A DNA stretch of 64,000 nucleotides from Sulfurimonas sp. (GCF_041583195.1 NZ_JBFHGL010000012.1:34811-98810); one strand, 5' to 3'. Shown: positions 18,368-28,863, numbered from the stretch's first letter. A program made the numbers and translations. Notes: generated from the sequence alone by a model not told the origin.

Positions 18368-20287
18368 ATGACACTCTTCAAACAAATAGCAATGATGTTA
18401 TCGGTCTTTTTAATTATCCTACTATCGACTGTTTTAGTTCTAAATTTTCAAAGTGCTAATGACAGCGTGCAAAAAAGATTGTTTGAAGATGCAAAAAATA
18501 CGGCTAGCTCACTTAGTTTGTCACTTGGAAGTGCAAACGGTGATATCACTATGATGTCTACTATGATAAATGCGAACTTTGACAGTGGTAATTATCAGTT
18601 TATATCTTTAGAAGATATTGATGGCAGTGTTTTGTTTAAACGCGAGGGTGATATAAGAGCTATTGATATTCCTGAGTGGTTCGTTAATCTTATAAACATA
18701 AAAGCTCCTGTTGCAAGTGCAAATGTTTCTGCAGGATGGAGTCCTATCGGTATTTTATATGTACAAAGCGACGTATCTTACGCTCAGGTTCAACTCTATT
18801 CTGTTCTTAAAAGCCTTCTAATATCTTTTATTATTTTAGCTACTATCGGTTTAGTAATTTTAAACCTGCTTATACACGCTGTGCTAAAACCATTAAAACA
18901 AGTTCAACTACAAGCTGAGGCTGTTTCTAGAAACGAGTTTATTACACAAACTAATATCCCAAAAACAAAAGAGTTTAAAGATGTTGTGGTTGGAATGAAC
19001 ACTATGGTTCACAAAGTTAAAGTTATGTTTGATAAGGGTAATGAAGAGCTAAAGCGTCAAAAAGAGTTAGAATATATAGACCCTGCGACAAAATTAAGAA
19101 ACAGAAAATACCTTATAGACAAACTGCCTGAATATTTAAAAATAGATGCTTCATCAAAAGGTGGAATCCATATGATGATCGCACTCTCTGGTGTAGTAGA
19201 AGCAAATGAAAAAATAGGACACAGAGATGTGGATGCACTCTTTATCTCTATGGCTGATATTTTTAAGGCTCATGCCAATAACTACTTTAACTCAATTGTA
19301 GCTCGTATGAACGGTACGGAGTTTTCTATACTTTTACCTGATTGTGAAAGTGAAGACGGTTTAGACTTAGCTCAGGGTATAAGTGCCTCTGTTAATGAAG
19401 CTATAGAAGATGCAGGGCTTGATACGGCAGAAACTTATATCTCAATAGGACTTTACGAGTATAACTATACACAAAACACTGGTCAACTTCTATCTTTATC
19501 TGATAACGCTCTGGCAAAAGCAAAATTTAACGATTCTAAGATCCATTTAGAGCATGCTGAAGATGCTACAGAAGTTATGGGTAAAGATGCATGGCGCGAG
19601 ATCATCCATAAAGCTATAGAAGACAACGGCTTTGAATTTTTATCTTATAAAGCAGTTGATGCTAAAACAAAAAAAGATGTCCATAATGCTCTTAGTATCT
19701 CAATGAATTCCGATGGAAAAACTTACTATTTCGGTCAGTTTATGGCTCCGGCAAATCAAGCAGGTTTAGGAAATGATATATATAAAAAAATCATGAGTAT
19801 GATGTTTACACAACCGGATATGAGACTTAAAGGTTCTACTTGTTCGCTTAGACTTCCTTATGACTTTTTATATCCAAAAGATACATATGATCATATGGTT
19901 GAACTATTTTCTAAATACGCTTCAAATCTTCCGTTTAAACTAATTATTGAGATGCCTGATAAATTAATAGCTCAAAATTCAGAATCAATAAAACTATACA
20001 AAGAACTACTTGAAAAATACGGTTTTGAAATGGCTGTATTTGAGTTTATCGGTGAGAGCAGTGATTATAAGTATTTACAAGACTTGCGCCCTGCATATAT
20101 AAAAGGTGAAGCTGATTACTATATAAATCAAAGTGAACAAAGCTTATCTGCGCTTAGACTTATTACAGACTCTGTAGGGATTGAACTTATCGCTACGGGA
20201 GTTATGAATATGGATACTTTAAAAGAATTAGAGAAAAAAGATATTCATATAATTCAGGGACGTGCTACAGAAGCACTTGAGCGTTAA
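18368..20287 (+). CDS. lapD: LapD-type c-di-GMP receptor (degenerate GGDEF-EAL)
   Basis: A 639-residue inner-membrane receptor. The N-terminus MTLFKQIAMMLSVFLI and the periplasmic output domain (about 30-145, with IPEWFVNLINI and VSAGWSPIGILYV) match the LapD_MoxY_N domain. TM2 (about 147-175) and HAMP follow. The GGDEF domain is degenerate (RMNGTEF) and so is the EAL domain (EAL replaced by NAL, without the DDFGTG metal site), so it should bind rather than turn over c-di-GMP. In the known system, c-di-GMP-bound LapD sequesters LapG. The LapG partner is 6 kb upstream in the same orientation, separated by the ABC/oxidase-like cluster. AGGA lies about 8 bases before the ATG. Confidence 0.92.
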   Translation: MTLFKQIAMMLSVFLIILLSTVLVLNFQSANDSVQKRLFEDAKNTASSLSLSLGSANGDITMMSTMINANFDSGNYQFISLEDIDGSVLFKREGDIRAIDIPEWFVNLINIKAPVASANVSAGWSPIGILYVQSDVSYAQVQLYSVLKSLLISFIILATIGLVILNLLIHAVLKPLKQVQLQAEAVSRNEFITQTNIPKTKEFKDVVVGMNTMVHKVKVMFDKGNEELKRQKELEYIDPATKLRNRKYLIDKLPEYLKIDASSKGGIHMMIALSGVVEANEKIGHRDVDALFISMADIFKAHANNYFNSIVARMNGTEFSILLPDCESEDGLDLAQGISASVNEAIEDAGLDTAETYISIGLYEYNYTQNTGQLLSLSDNALAKAKFNDSKIHLEHAEDATEVMGKDAWREIIHKAIEDNGFEFLSYKAVDAKTKKDVHNALSISMNSDGKTYYFGQFMAPANQAGLGNDIYKKIMSMMFTQPDMRLKGSTCSLRLPYDFLYPKDTYDHMVELFSKYASNLPFKLIIEMPDKLIAQNSESIKLYKELLEKYGFEMAVFEFIGESSDYKYLQDLRPAYIKGEADYYINQSEQSLSALRLITDSVGIELIATGVMNMDTLKELEKKDIHIIQGRATEALER

Positions 20288-20727
20288 GTAAAGTACGACT
20301 CGTTTAGAGCATTTAGACGCCTATGAGATGCGTCTATTACCTTTATAAGCTCATTTGTAGTTGTTTGTAATTCACTAAAATACAGTTTTGCTTTATCTAA
20401 CTCCATTTGTGATATTTTTTTATTACCTACCAACTTTGATAAAAGGCCTTTTTTATTCTCATGTTCATAAAATATTTCATATATTTTATGATACTCCAGA
20501 TGCCATTTTGAATGCAAGTTTTCTAGATTTTCAAAAAACTGAGTACCCAGCATACTTTTAAGCCTTTTATCGCCGTAAAACCATGTACCAAAACCACATT
20601 CCGTTCGTGATATAAGTAGTAATGCATCTTCAAAATTTCCATTTATGCGTCTGTTAACTTTATCCATTCTATCTAAGTGGGATTTTTTTGCTACAAGTAT
20701 CGCTTCCAATGTTTCATTTTTATTCAT
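20284..20727 (-). CDS. Stand-alone CZB (chemoreceptor zinc-binding) domain protein
   Basis: A 147-residue soluble protein consisting of one CZB four-helix bundle. The zinc ligands are visible as H in AKKSHLDRM, C in TECGFGTWFYG, and HxxxH in WHLEYHKI, which is the 3His/1Cys pattern of the family. CZB domains sense zinc (and, in some chemoreceptors, oxidants) and usually hang on chemoreceptors or GGDEF proteins; here it is free. Its 3' end overlaps lapD's stop by 4 bases on the opposite strand, and it is divergent from a PAS protein gene. Partner unknown. Confidence 0.85.
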   Translation of the reverse strand: MNKNETLEAILVAKKSHLDRMDKVNRRINGNFEDALLLISRTECGFGTWFYGDKRLKSMLGTQFFENLENLHSKWHLEYHKIYEIFYEHENKKGLLSKLVGNKKISQMELDKAKLYFSELQTTTNELIKVIDASHRRLNALNESYFT

Positions 20728-20824
20728 CTTTAATAAACTTTAAAAAAAAATTTTATATCATATATATAATTATTACATAAAAACATTAATTTTGTGTAAC
20801 ATAAATAAATATAGAGGAATTCGA

Positions 20825-21382
20825 ATGCCAACACCTACCAACAATGAGATTAAATTAGATCCTAAAAGATATATTGTTTCAAAAACTGATACCAAAGGTA
20901 TTATAGAGTATGGAAACGACTATTTCGTAGAAGTAGCGGGATACAGTGAAACAGAACTTATAGGGAAACCTCATTCAATAGTACGACATCCGGATATGCC
21001 GAAAATTGTTTTTAAAATGATGTGGGATCGCATTCAAAAAGGTAGAAATATTTTAGCCGTAGTAAAAAACATGGCTAAAAGCGGTGACCACTACTGGGTT
21101 GTTACAGAGTTTGAACCAAAGCGCGATACGATGAGTGATGAGATCATATCCCACACCGCATTCAGAAAAGCTGCACCTCAAAAAGCTATTGATACTATGA
21201 TTCCGATATATGCAAAACTTATTGAGATAGAAAAAGACGGCGGTATGGAAGCAAGTGAAAAATACTTAAGAGGATACCTAGAAGAAAACAACGTTACATA
21301 TGATGAGTTTATAAATAAAGTCGTAGGTAATAGCGGTATTTTTAAAATATTTTTTAAAACTATGAAAAAAATATTTTCATAA
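20825..21382 (+). CDS. Aer-like PAS-domain sensory protein
   Basis: The protein has 185 residues. The N-terminal PAS domain (about 10-110) has YGNDYFVEVAGYSETELIGK, IVRHPDMPKIVFKMMW and HYWVVTEFEP, the wording of FAD- or haem-binding Aer-type PAS domains in energy taxis. After it comes a helical tail without a chemoreceptor signalling domain or membrane helix. I chose ATG at 20825 because AGAGGAAT precedes it; a longer in-frame reading from 20792 has no ribosome site. It may pass its signal to a separate chemoreceptor or to the neighbouring CZB protein. Its stop overlaps the convergent lyase gene by 6 bases. Confidence 0.83.
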   Translation: MPTPTNNEIKLDPKRYIVSKTDTKGIIEYGNDYFVEVAGYSETELIGKPHSIVRHPDMPKIVFKMMWDRIQKGRNILAVVKNMAKSGDHYWVVTEFEPKRDTMSDEIISHTAFRKAAPQKAIDTMIPIYAKLIEIEKDGGMEASEKYLRGYLEENNVTYDEFINKVVGNSGIFKIFFKTMKKIFS

Positions 21383-22246
21383 GACTCCGTATACATCAGC
21401 CCTTTGAATTATCTCTTTTGCATAAGGGCTCATTGTTTTAACTTCACCCATTGCACCACCAAGGTTTATAACTGCATCTGAAGCCTCTAGAAGGCTTTTA
21501 GCATCTTTATACTCCTCTTTAGTTACCTTATATATCTCATGTACTAAATCTATCTGTGATGGGTGTATGACAGTCTTTGTAAAAAGCCCCTCTTTAAGAT
21601 CTCGTTTTAGATCTTTTATAAATCCATCTTTATCTTTAAAACAAGGATACACTCCTCCGCTAACTGCAAATCCTTTACTTTTAAATACACAAAGGAAGTT
21701 GCCTATTACTGATGAACAAACGGCATAGTCAAATATACTATATTCACAAGTTCGTTTCATTCCAAGCTGTCTAAGCATATCTTCTAGTCCAAAACGAATC
21801 AGTATTACACGATCTTTATATTCTGTTATTTTTTTTCTCAGTACTTTGAGATCATCTGTTTCAAATAATTCTTTTCCTTCAATGGAAGGCATAAAATTGT
21901 GTTTAGTGTTTTTTAGAAGATCTAAGTATTGATCTGCATTGTCTAGTGAAAATTTCGGAAGTATAAAACCATCAACTTTATCTATATTTTTATATGAAAG
22001 AAACTCTTTTAAAGTGTTTGGATCATTTGGGCGTATAAATACCGAAAGAGAATTTTTTTGATAGTTTTTAAGTGTATCTTTTATGATTTGTTTTGCATAT
22101 AAAAGATCATCTTCACTGATCCCGTCTTCTGCATCAATAACTATACTTTTTAAATTTGGATATTTTTCTTGAGTTAAAATTTGTTGGAGATTTTTATGGG
22201 TACTTGGTACAAAGAGTGTTGCACCAAGCTTAACATACTCAATCAT
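21377..22246 (-). CDS. CitE/HpcH-HpaI family CoA-ester lyase or aldolase
   Basis: The family fold is shown by LGATLFVPSTHKN at the N-terminus, the acidic metal-site segment SIVIDAEDGISEDD, VFIRPND, FMPSIEGKELF with the second acidic ligand, and TVIHPSQIDLVHE near the C-terminus. Members cleave CoA esters (citryl-, malyl-CoA) or hydroxy-oxo acids; which of these applies here is unclear. I place the start at 22246, two bases after the nifU stop; a longer reading frame that would extend into nifU is not supported. Being directly behind nifU, it is probably co-transcribed with the Fe-S assembly genes. Confidence 0.85.
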   Translation of the reverse strand: MIEYVKLGATLFVPSTHKNLQQILTQEKYPNLKSIVIDAEDGISEDDLLYAKQIIKDTLKNYQKNSLSVFIRPNDPNTLKEFLSYKNIDKVDGFILPKFSLDNADQYLDLLKNTKHNFMPSIEGKELFETDDLKVLRKKITEYKDRVILIRFGLEDMLRQLGMKRTCEYSIFDYAVCSSVIGNFLCVFKSKGFAVSGGVYPCFKDKDGFIKDLKRDLKEGLFTKTVIHPSQIDLVHEIYKVTKEEYKDAKSLLEASDAVINLGGAMGEVKTMSPYAKEIIQRADVYGVL

Positions 22247-22248
22247 AA

Positions 22249-23223
22249 TTAGATTGGAAGTACTCTTATTTTTTGAGAAAGCTTCTCTTTTAGAGTTGAT
22301 TCGATCGCATACAGTGTACCTGTAGTTGAACTTGAACAACCGTTACATGCACCAAGATAGCGAATATATACGTCTATATGTTCATCATTTGCTTTAATAT
22401 CGATAACTTCCATATTACCGCCGTCCATAACTAGAAACTGACGTACACTCTCATCAATAACTGCATCGATCGCTTTGATCTGCTGAACAAGTGTCATAGT
22501 TTCAAAATCACCGCTTGTCCCTGCATCAGCAGCAGCTTTCATTTTCTCTTCATCCATCTCACGGCGTACATCTGCTAATATATCTACTAAGTAGTAATCT
22601 TTTGCCTCATGTCCACCTGGTTTAATACATGATTTACAAAAACCACCAGCTTTTGTATAGTCAGTTATCTGCTCAACAGTAGTAAGATCATTAAGTTTAA
22701 TAACCTCTTGAACAGTTTTAAGAGATACCCTTGCACATTCACAAATGATGATCTCTTCTTCAAAACTCTCAGAGTCTACACCAAGATACATACCTGCTGC
22801 TTTTTTAATTACATCGTAAGCCATAACCGAACAGTGCATTTTTTGAGGCGGAACAGCAGGAACATCAGGAGTATCACGAAGTGCCATCTCAACATCAATG
22901 TTTGTAATTTTTACAGCTTCTTGTACTGTTTTACCGATACAAAGCTCAGTCATAACATCACTTGAAGCGATAGCAGTACCGCAACCGAAAGATTTAAATT
23001 TAGAATCTATAATCTTGTCTGTTTTTGGATCAACTTCCCAGTAAAGTCTTACGGCATCACCACAACTCTCAGCTCCAAAATCTGCAACTATAAGTTTATT
23101 TCCGCGTTTATCAACATCTTCTTGAAAAATTTCACCCTGATGCTGAGGGTTGTTCATAAGTGTAGTTACTTTGTTTGAATATGCATCCCAAAGTGACTCA
23201 CCAAATAGATCTGCTCTTGCCAT
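22249..23223 (-). CDS. nifU: NifU Fe-S cluster scaffold protein (three-domain)
   Basis: A full-length 324-residue NifU. The IscU-like N-terminal domain has scaffold cysteines C54 (ESCGD), C81 (FGCGT) and C131 (MHCSV). A central BFD-like [2Fe-2S] domain has CxC (CEC) and CxxC (CKSC). A C-terminal Nfu domain has the CNGC motif. It receives sulfur from NifS, encoded immediately upstream, and builds Fe-S clusters. Campylobacterota use this NIF-type pair as the general housekeeping system instead of ISC. It is transcribed after nifS with a 30-base gap. Confidence 0.97.
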   Translation of the reverse strand: MARADLFGESLWDAYSNKVTTLMNNPQHQGEIFQEDVDKRGNKLIVADFGAESCGDAVRLYWEVDPKTDKIIDSKFKSFGCGTAIASSDVMTELCIGKTVQEAVKITNIDVEMALRDTPDVPAVPPQKMHCSVMAYDVIKKAAGMYLGVDSESFEEEIIICECARVSLKTVQEVIKLNDLTTVEQITDYTKAGGFCKSCIKPGGHEAKDYYLVDILADVRREMDEEKMKAAADAGTSGDFETMTLVQQIKAIDAVIDESVRQFLVMDGGNMEVIDIKANDEHIDVYIRYLGACNGCSSSTTGTLYAIESTLKEKLSQKIRVLPI

Positions 23224-23253
23224 AATTTTTTTCCTTTAATTTATTTCTTTATA

Positions 23254-24477
<1,224 letters not shown>

Positions 24478-24541
24478 TTACAGTAAAAATTTAGCAATTT
24501 AATGTTCAAAATTTCTCTGTTTTCTTGATTAGAAATTAATC

Positions 24542-24556
24542 GGACTAATTTTGTCC
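24542..24556 (-). promoter_or_regulatory. Candidate IscR/Rrf2-type operator upstream of nifS
   Basis: The dyad GGACTAATTTTGTCC contains GACTAATTTTGTC, which fits the E. coli IscR type 1 core GACTRWWWYAGTC with one mismatch. It is flanked by further AT-rich symmetry (AAATTAAT on the left, TTAATTTT on the right). It lies about 75 bases before nifS, within the 263-base region upstream of that gene. No Rrf2 regulator gene is in the window, so the cognate protein is unknown. Confidence 0.45.
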
Positions 24557-24731
24557 TCTTTTAATTTTGACATGATAATGCTTTTGTTATTACGATACGC
24601 TTAAGTAAAACTGATCTGCTAGATCATTTAAACTTAAATTTATAATTTATAATTTATTATGCCAAAACTCTGTAAAATTCTTATACTACAATAGATTAAA
24701 AACTAAACACCCATAAGGATAAACTACATAA

Positions 24732-25226
24732 ATGTGCAATTTTAATAACCATGATGATGAAGCAAAAGCATACATACACCTTTTTATGACAAAAGCAAGC
24801 CAAAGTGTCGGAGGTGTAAATATTTTATTATCGCTTATCGAATCGCTTAAAGAGAAAAAACCAAATGCTCTTATACTTTCAGAAAAAAAAGTAAAATCTA
24901 AAGAAGCACAAATAGAGTGGAATAAAATAGTGTTTAAAGATAAGTTTGATACTCTTGAAGATGTTATCCGTTCACACAAAAGCTCTGAAGGTTATAACTT
25001 CAATATATTAGACACAGACAATTCAAAAACGGCAAAAAAAATATTAAATATGATAAAAACTTTAGCACCTATAGAGTTTGTAGTTAAAGCAAACAGCGGT
25101 GATGGATTCACTTTTAAAGTTTTTGACAAGGTAGAAGATGGTTATGCATCTATAAATCCAATATTTGTAGCAATCTTTTTTTGCTCAACGGAATTTACAA
25201 AAAAAGCATTAAAATACGAGATTTAA
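24732..25226 (+). CDS. Hypothetical protein, 164 residues
   Basis: I do not recognise this protein. It is soluble, mostly alpha/beta, with a lysine-rich helix (IESLKEKKPNALILSEKK) and a C-terminal hydrophobic stretch (INPIFVAIFFCSTEF) too polar at its edges to be a clear membrane segment. The start at 24732 has AAGGAT about 13 bases upstream, which is a long spacing; a later in-frame Met at 24786 is an alternative. It is divergent from nifS and ends 45 bases before a GGDEF-EAL gene. Its amino-acid composition looks like a real gene rather than a shadow frame. Confidence 0.6.
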   Translation: MCNFNNHDDEAKAYIHLFMTKASQSVGGVNILLSLIESLKEKKPNALILSEKKVKSKEAQIEWNKIVFKDKFDTLEDVIRSHKSSEGYNFNILDTDNSKTAKKILNMIKTLAPIEFVVKANSGDGFTFKVFDKVEDGYASINPIFVAIFFCSTEFTKKALKYEI

Positions 25227-25271
25227 TTTTTTTTAACACATAAGTAACTTTTATTGGAGTATAATAATCGT

Positions 25272-27533
25272 ATGGTAAGAAGATTATCTCAATCAGCATC
25301 TTATGTGCTTGCTTTTGCAATCTTAGTATTATGGGCAAGTTTTGCATTTTATACTATGCATTCACTTATCGACTCACAAAAAAAGTTTGGTAAACTTATA
25401 AACTTGAGTGGGAAACAGAGAATGCTATCCCAAAAAACAACCCTGCATGTACATATGATAGAAGAGACCGGGACAGGTATAGAGAGACTCAAAGAGTTGA
25501 TTGGAATAATGAAAGCTGATCACTCTTTTATTACTTCAAATCTGACTTCAGAAAAAATCAAAGAATATTATTTTAAAGAAAACGGCCTTGATTCTCAGGT
25601 AAAAAATTATTTTAATTTATTAGATACTTTTTTAGCAGACAGAAATGATAAAAACATCATTCTTATAACCAACAATAGCTTTGCATTATTAAAAAACCTT
25701 GATAAAGCCGTAAAAATGTTTGAGCAAGAGTATGATCAAATTGTTGTCCATGCAAAAGAGCGTGAACTATATATCTATATAGGGACTATACTTACGCTTA
25801 TACTGGAAGCTATCTTTATCATCATACCTATGATTCGTGCAAATAAAAAATACGTAAACAATTTAGAAAAAGAGGTAAAAAAACGTACAAAAGATATTGA
25901 GATATTTGAAAAGATATTTAATAACTCTAAAGAGGGTATGGTGATTACCGATTCTGAAGAAAAGATTTTAAATGTCAACAAGGCCTTTAGCGAAATTACA
26001 GGGTATTCTAAAGATGAGGCTTTAGGTGAAACACCAAGGGTTCTTCAGTCTAAAAAACACAATAAAGAATTTTACGAAAAAATGTGGGATGATATAGAAT
26101 CAAAGAATATCTGGCAAGGTGAGATCGTAAATAAAAGGAAAAACGGTAAAGAGGTTAATGAACACCTTACAATTATGAAACTAAAAGATGAAAATTCACA
26201 TAACTACGTAAGTGTGTTTTCAGATATAACTCTAGATAAACAAAATCAGGAAAAACTAAAATATTTAGCAACACATGACAGTTTAACAGGTCTTTTTAGC
26301 AGAAGTGAGATACTAAATAAAATAGAAAAAGCTATAAATGAGTCAAAAAAAGAGGATAAAACTTTTGCGCTTGTATTTATAGATTTAGACAATTTTAAAG
26401 AGATAAACGATTCTATGGGACATAGCTTAGGAGACAAACTCTTAGTTAATGTTGCTAAACGCATTAAATCAATAAAAAATGAATCAGACTTCGTTGCCAG
26501 AATAGGCGGTGATGAGTTTGTTATATTGTTAGCTCCATCAACAAATCAAATACATACCAATATTTTTATAGATAAACTTCACAATATTTTCATTGAGCCT
26601 TTTGTAATAGACAATAAAGAATTGTACACAACTGTAAGTGCCGGTATAGTTTATTATGAGAAAGATGACTCTAGTGCTCTTTCCTTGCTTAGAAAAGCTG
26701 ATTTGGCAATGTATAGTGCAAAAGACAAGGGCAAAAACAAAACTTTTTACTATACCAAAGATCTAGAAGAAAACCTGCAGTCTAAACTAACGGTTGAAAA
26801 GAGACTAAGAGAAGCTATAGAGAAAGATGAACTTGAACTTTATTTCCAACCAAAAGTTAATTTCAGCACTGCAAAAATTTATGCTGCCGAAGTACTGCTT
26901 AGATGGATAAAAGATGGGGAGATAATTCCACCTGATACTTTTATATATATTGCCGAAGAGAGTAATCTAATTAAAAAAATAGACCAATGGGTTATGGAAA
27001 AAGCCATAGAAAGAGTTAGAGAAATACACTCCCTAGGATTTAATGATTTTTATTTGGCTGTTAATATATCAGGTCATACATTCTCAGATATTAGATATAT
27101 GAAAAATATACTAAATACTATAGAACAAAGCAATATGGCAAAATATATTGAAATAGAGTTAACAGAGGGCGCTTTAATAGAAAATATTGATATTGCTACA
27201 AAACATCTTGAAGAGATTAAAAAGTTAGGAATATCTGTCAGTCTGGATGATTTTGGAACAGGTTATTCATCTTTTTCATACCTGAGCCAGATGAATATAG
27301 ATGTTCTTAAAATTGATCGCTCATTTATAATGAACTTAGAAGATAAAAAACAAGAGGTTATTGTAAAATCCATAATCTCATTTTCAAACAACTTAGGTCT
27401 AAAGGTTGTAGCAGAAGGTGTTGAAACACAAACGCAGTCAGATTGGCTAAAAATGCACGGTTGTCACTACGGACAAGGTTATCTTTACGGTAAACCAATG
27501 CCTTTTGAAGAGTTCACAAAACACTTAGCTTAA
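25272..27533 (+). CDS. Membrane PilJN-PAS-GGDEF-EAL protein (c-di-GMP turnover)
   Basis: The protein has about 753 residues: TM1 (about 8-30), a periplasmic helical domain with INLSGKQRMLSQKT, the signature of the NarX/PilJ-type N-terminal sensor, TM2 (about 165-190), PAS (about 205-325), GGDEF (motif RIGGDEF at about 410-415) and EAL (about 520-750). The GGDEF inhibitory RxxD is NESD, so product inhibition is probably lost. EAL reads EVLLRW, but NIS, ELTEG, DDFGTG, KIDRSF, AEGVET and QGY are all present, so phosphodiesterase activity is likely. I take ATG at 25272 with GGAG 12 bases upstream; TTG at 25254 would sit on that GGAG. The NarX-like domain hints at sensing of nitrate or a similar small ligand, but this is inference. 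Confidence 0.93.
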   Translation: MVRRLSQSASYVLAFAILVLWASFAFYTMHSLIDSQKKFGKLINLSGKQRMLSQKTTLHVHMIEETGTGIERLKELIGIMKADHSFITSNLTSEKIKEYYFKENGLDSQVKNYFNLLDTFLADRNDKNIILITNNSFALLKNLDKAVKMFEQEYDQIVVHAKERELYIYIGTILTLILEAIFIIIPMIRANKKYVNNLEKEVKKRTKDIEIFEKIFNNSKEGMVITDSEEKILNVNKAFSEITGYSKDEALGETPRVLQSKKHNKEFYEKMWDDIESKNIWQGEIVNKRKNGKEVNEHLTIMKLKDENSHNYVSVFSDITLDKQNQEKLKYLATHDSLTGLFSRSEILNKIEKAINESKKEDKTFALVFIDLDNFKEINDSMGHSLGDKLLVNVAKRIKSIKNESDFVARIGGDEFVILLAPSTNQIHTNIFIDKLHNIFIEPFVIDNKELYTTVSAGIVYYEKDDSSALSLLRKADLAMYSAKDKGKNKTFYYTKDLEENLQSKLTVEKRLREAIEKDELELYFQPKVNFSTAKIYAAEVLLRWIKDGEIIPPDTFIYIAEESNLIKKIDQWVMEKAIERVREIHSLGFNDFYLAVNISGHTFSDIRYMKNILNTIEQSNMAKYIEIELTEGALIENIDIATKHLEEIKKLGISVSLDDFGTGYSSFSYLSQMNIDVLKIDRSFIMNLEDKKQEVIVKSIISFSNNLGLKVVAEGVETQTQSDWLKMHGCHYGQGYLYGKPMPFEEFTKHLA

Positions 27534-27564
27534 TCGTTTCACAAAAACTTCAAGTCTTAAATGG

Positions 27565-27570
27565 TATAAT
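27565..27570 (+). promoter_or_regulatory. Probable -10 box for leuC-mobA
   Basis: TATAAT lies 34 bases before the leuC ATG, giving a leader of about 27 bases with AAAGG close to the start codon. Confidence 0.5.
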
Positions 27571-27603
27571 TCCGAAATTATTTAACTATTAAAGGTTATT
27601 CTT

Positions 27604-28863
27604 ATGGGTCAAACTATAACTGAAAAAATATTTTCCGAGCATGTTGGACGTGAAGTTTATGCTGGTGAGATAGTACGCTCGCCGATCGACATGGTTATTG
27701 GAAACGATATCACTACTCCTATATCGATAAAAGCTTTTGAAGATAGCGGTGCAGAAAAATTAGCAAATCCTGATGGATTTTCAATCGTTCTAGATCACTT
27801 TATCCCTGCAAAAGATATAGCTAGTGCAAACCAAGCAAGAATCAGCCGTGATTTTGCTAAAAAACATAAACTAAAAAACTTTTTTGATGAAAAAGACATG
27901 GGTATTGAGCACGCACTTTTACCTGAAAAAGGTCTTGTAGTTCCTGGTGATGTAATCATCGGTGCAGACAGCCACACTTGTACTCACGGTGCACTTGGCG
28001 CATTCTCAACCGGTATGGGTTCAACTGACTTAGCATTTGCTATGATCACAGGTGGTAACTGGTTCAAAGTTCCTGAATCTATCAAAGTAGTTCTTAGCGG
28101 TAAACCTGGTAAATTCACTACTGGTAAAGATATTATCTTAGAAGTTATCCGTATGATCGGAGTTGATGGTGCACTTTATAGAACTTTAGAGTTTGTTGGT
28201 AGCACGATTGAGCACTTAAGTATGGATGACAGATTTGCAATGTGTAACATGGCTATTGAAGCTGGTGCAAAAAACGGGATTGTAGCTTATGATGATAAAA
28301 CAAAAGCATTTTTGGATGAGAGAGAACTAGCACGTGAGCCTAAGATCCACTACTCTGATGAAGATGCTGAGTATGTTCAAACTTTAGAGATTGATGTAGC
28401 TAATCTTGATCCGGTTATTGCGTACCCATTCTTACCATCAAATGGTCATTCAGTTAACCAAGCTGTAAAAGATCATATAAAAGTTGATCAGGCATTTATA
28501 GGTTCTTGTACGAATGGACGTTTAGAAGATCTAAAAGTAGCATCTGAAATTTTAGATGGAAAAAGAGTTCATGAAGATGTTCGTCTGATCGTAACTCCTG
28601 GTACTCAAAAGATCTTACGCGAAGCTACAAAACTTGGATATATCGATATCATAGTTGATGCTGGCGGGGTTGTTTCGAATCCTACTTGTGGTGCATGTCT
28701 TGGTGGATATATGGGTATTTTAGGTGACAACGAAGTAGCAATTTCAACTACTAACCGTAACTTCGTTGGACGTATGGGAAGTAGAAGTTCAAAAGTATAC
28801 TTAGCAAACTCTGCAGTTGCGGCAGCTTCAGCTATTACGGGTTATATAACAGACCCTAGATAA
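27604..28863 (+). CDS. leuC: 3-isopropylmalate dehydratase large subunit
   Basis: A 419-residue aconitase-superfamily protein of the short LeuC/HacA type. GADSHTCTHGALGAFSTG carries the substrate site, GSCTNGR holds the first [4Fe-4S] cysteine and PTCGACLGG the other two. LeuC with LeuD isomerises 2- to 3-isopropylmalate in leucine synthesis. No leuD follows here; mobA does. The related homoaconitase family shares these motifs, but in this lineage LeuC is much more likely. Its TAA overlaps the mobA ATG (TAATG). Confidence 0.92.
   Translation: MGQTITEKIFSEHVGREVYAGEIVRSPIDMVIGNDITTPISIKAFEDSGAEKLANPDGFSIVLDHFIPAKDIASANQARISRDFAKKHKLKNFFDEKDMGIEHALLPEKGLVVPGDVIIGADSHTCTHGALGAFSTGMGSTDLAFAMITGGNWFKVPESIKVVLSGKPGKFTTGKDIILEVIRMIGVDGALYRTLEFVGSTIEHLSMDDRFAMCNMAIEAGAKNGIVAYDDKTKAFLDERELAREPKIHYSDEDAEYVQTLEIDVANLDPVIAYPFLPSNGHSVNQAVKDHIKVDQAFIGSCTNGRLEDLKVASEILDGKRVHEDVRLIVTPGTQKILREATKLGYIDIIVDAGGVVSNPTCGACLGGYMGILGDNEVAISTTNRNFVGRMGSRSSKVYLANSAVAAASAITGYITDPR

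Noticed and set aside
18368..20287. LapD homologue as an active diguanylate cyclase/phosphodiesterase
   Set aside because: The GGDEF motif is NGTEF and the EAL catalytic residues are missing, which matches receptor-type LapD.
22247..22339. N-terminal extension of the CitE/HpcH-like protein into nifU
   Set aside because: The extension overlaps the conserved 3' end of nifU; the ATG at 22246 just after the nifU stop begins directly before the family's first strand.
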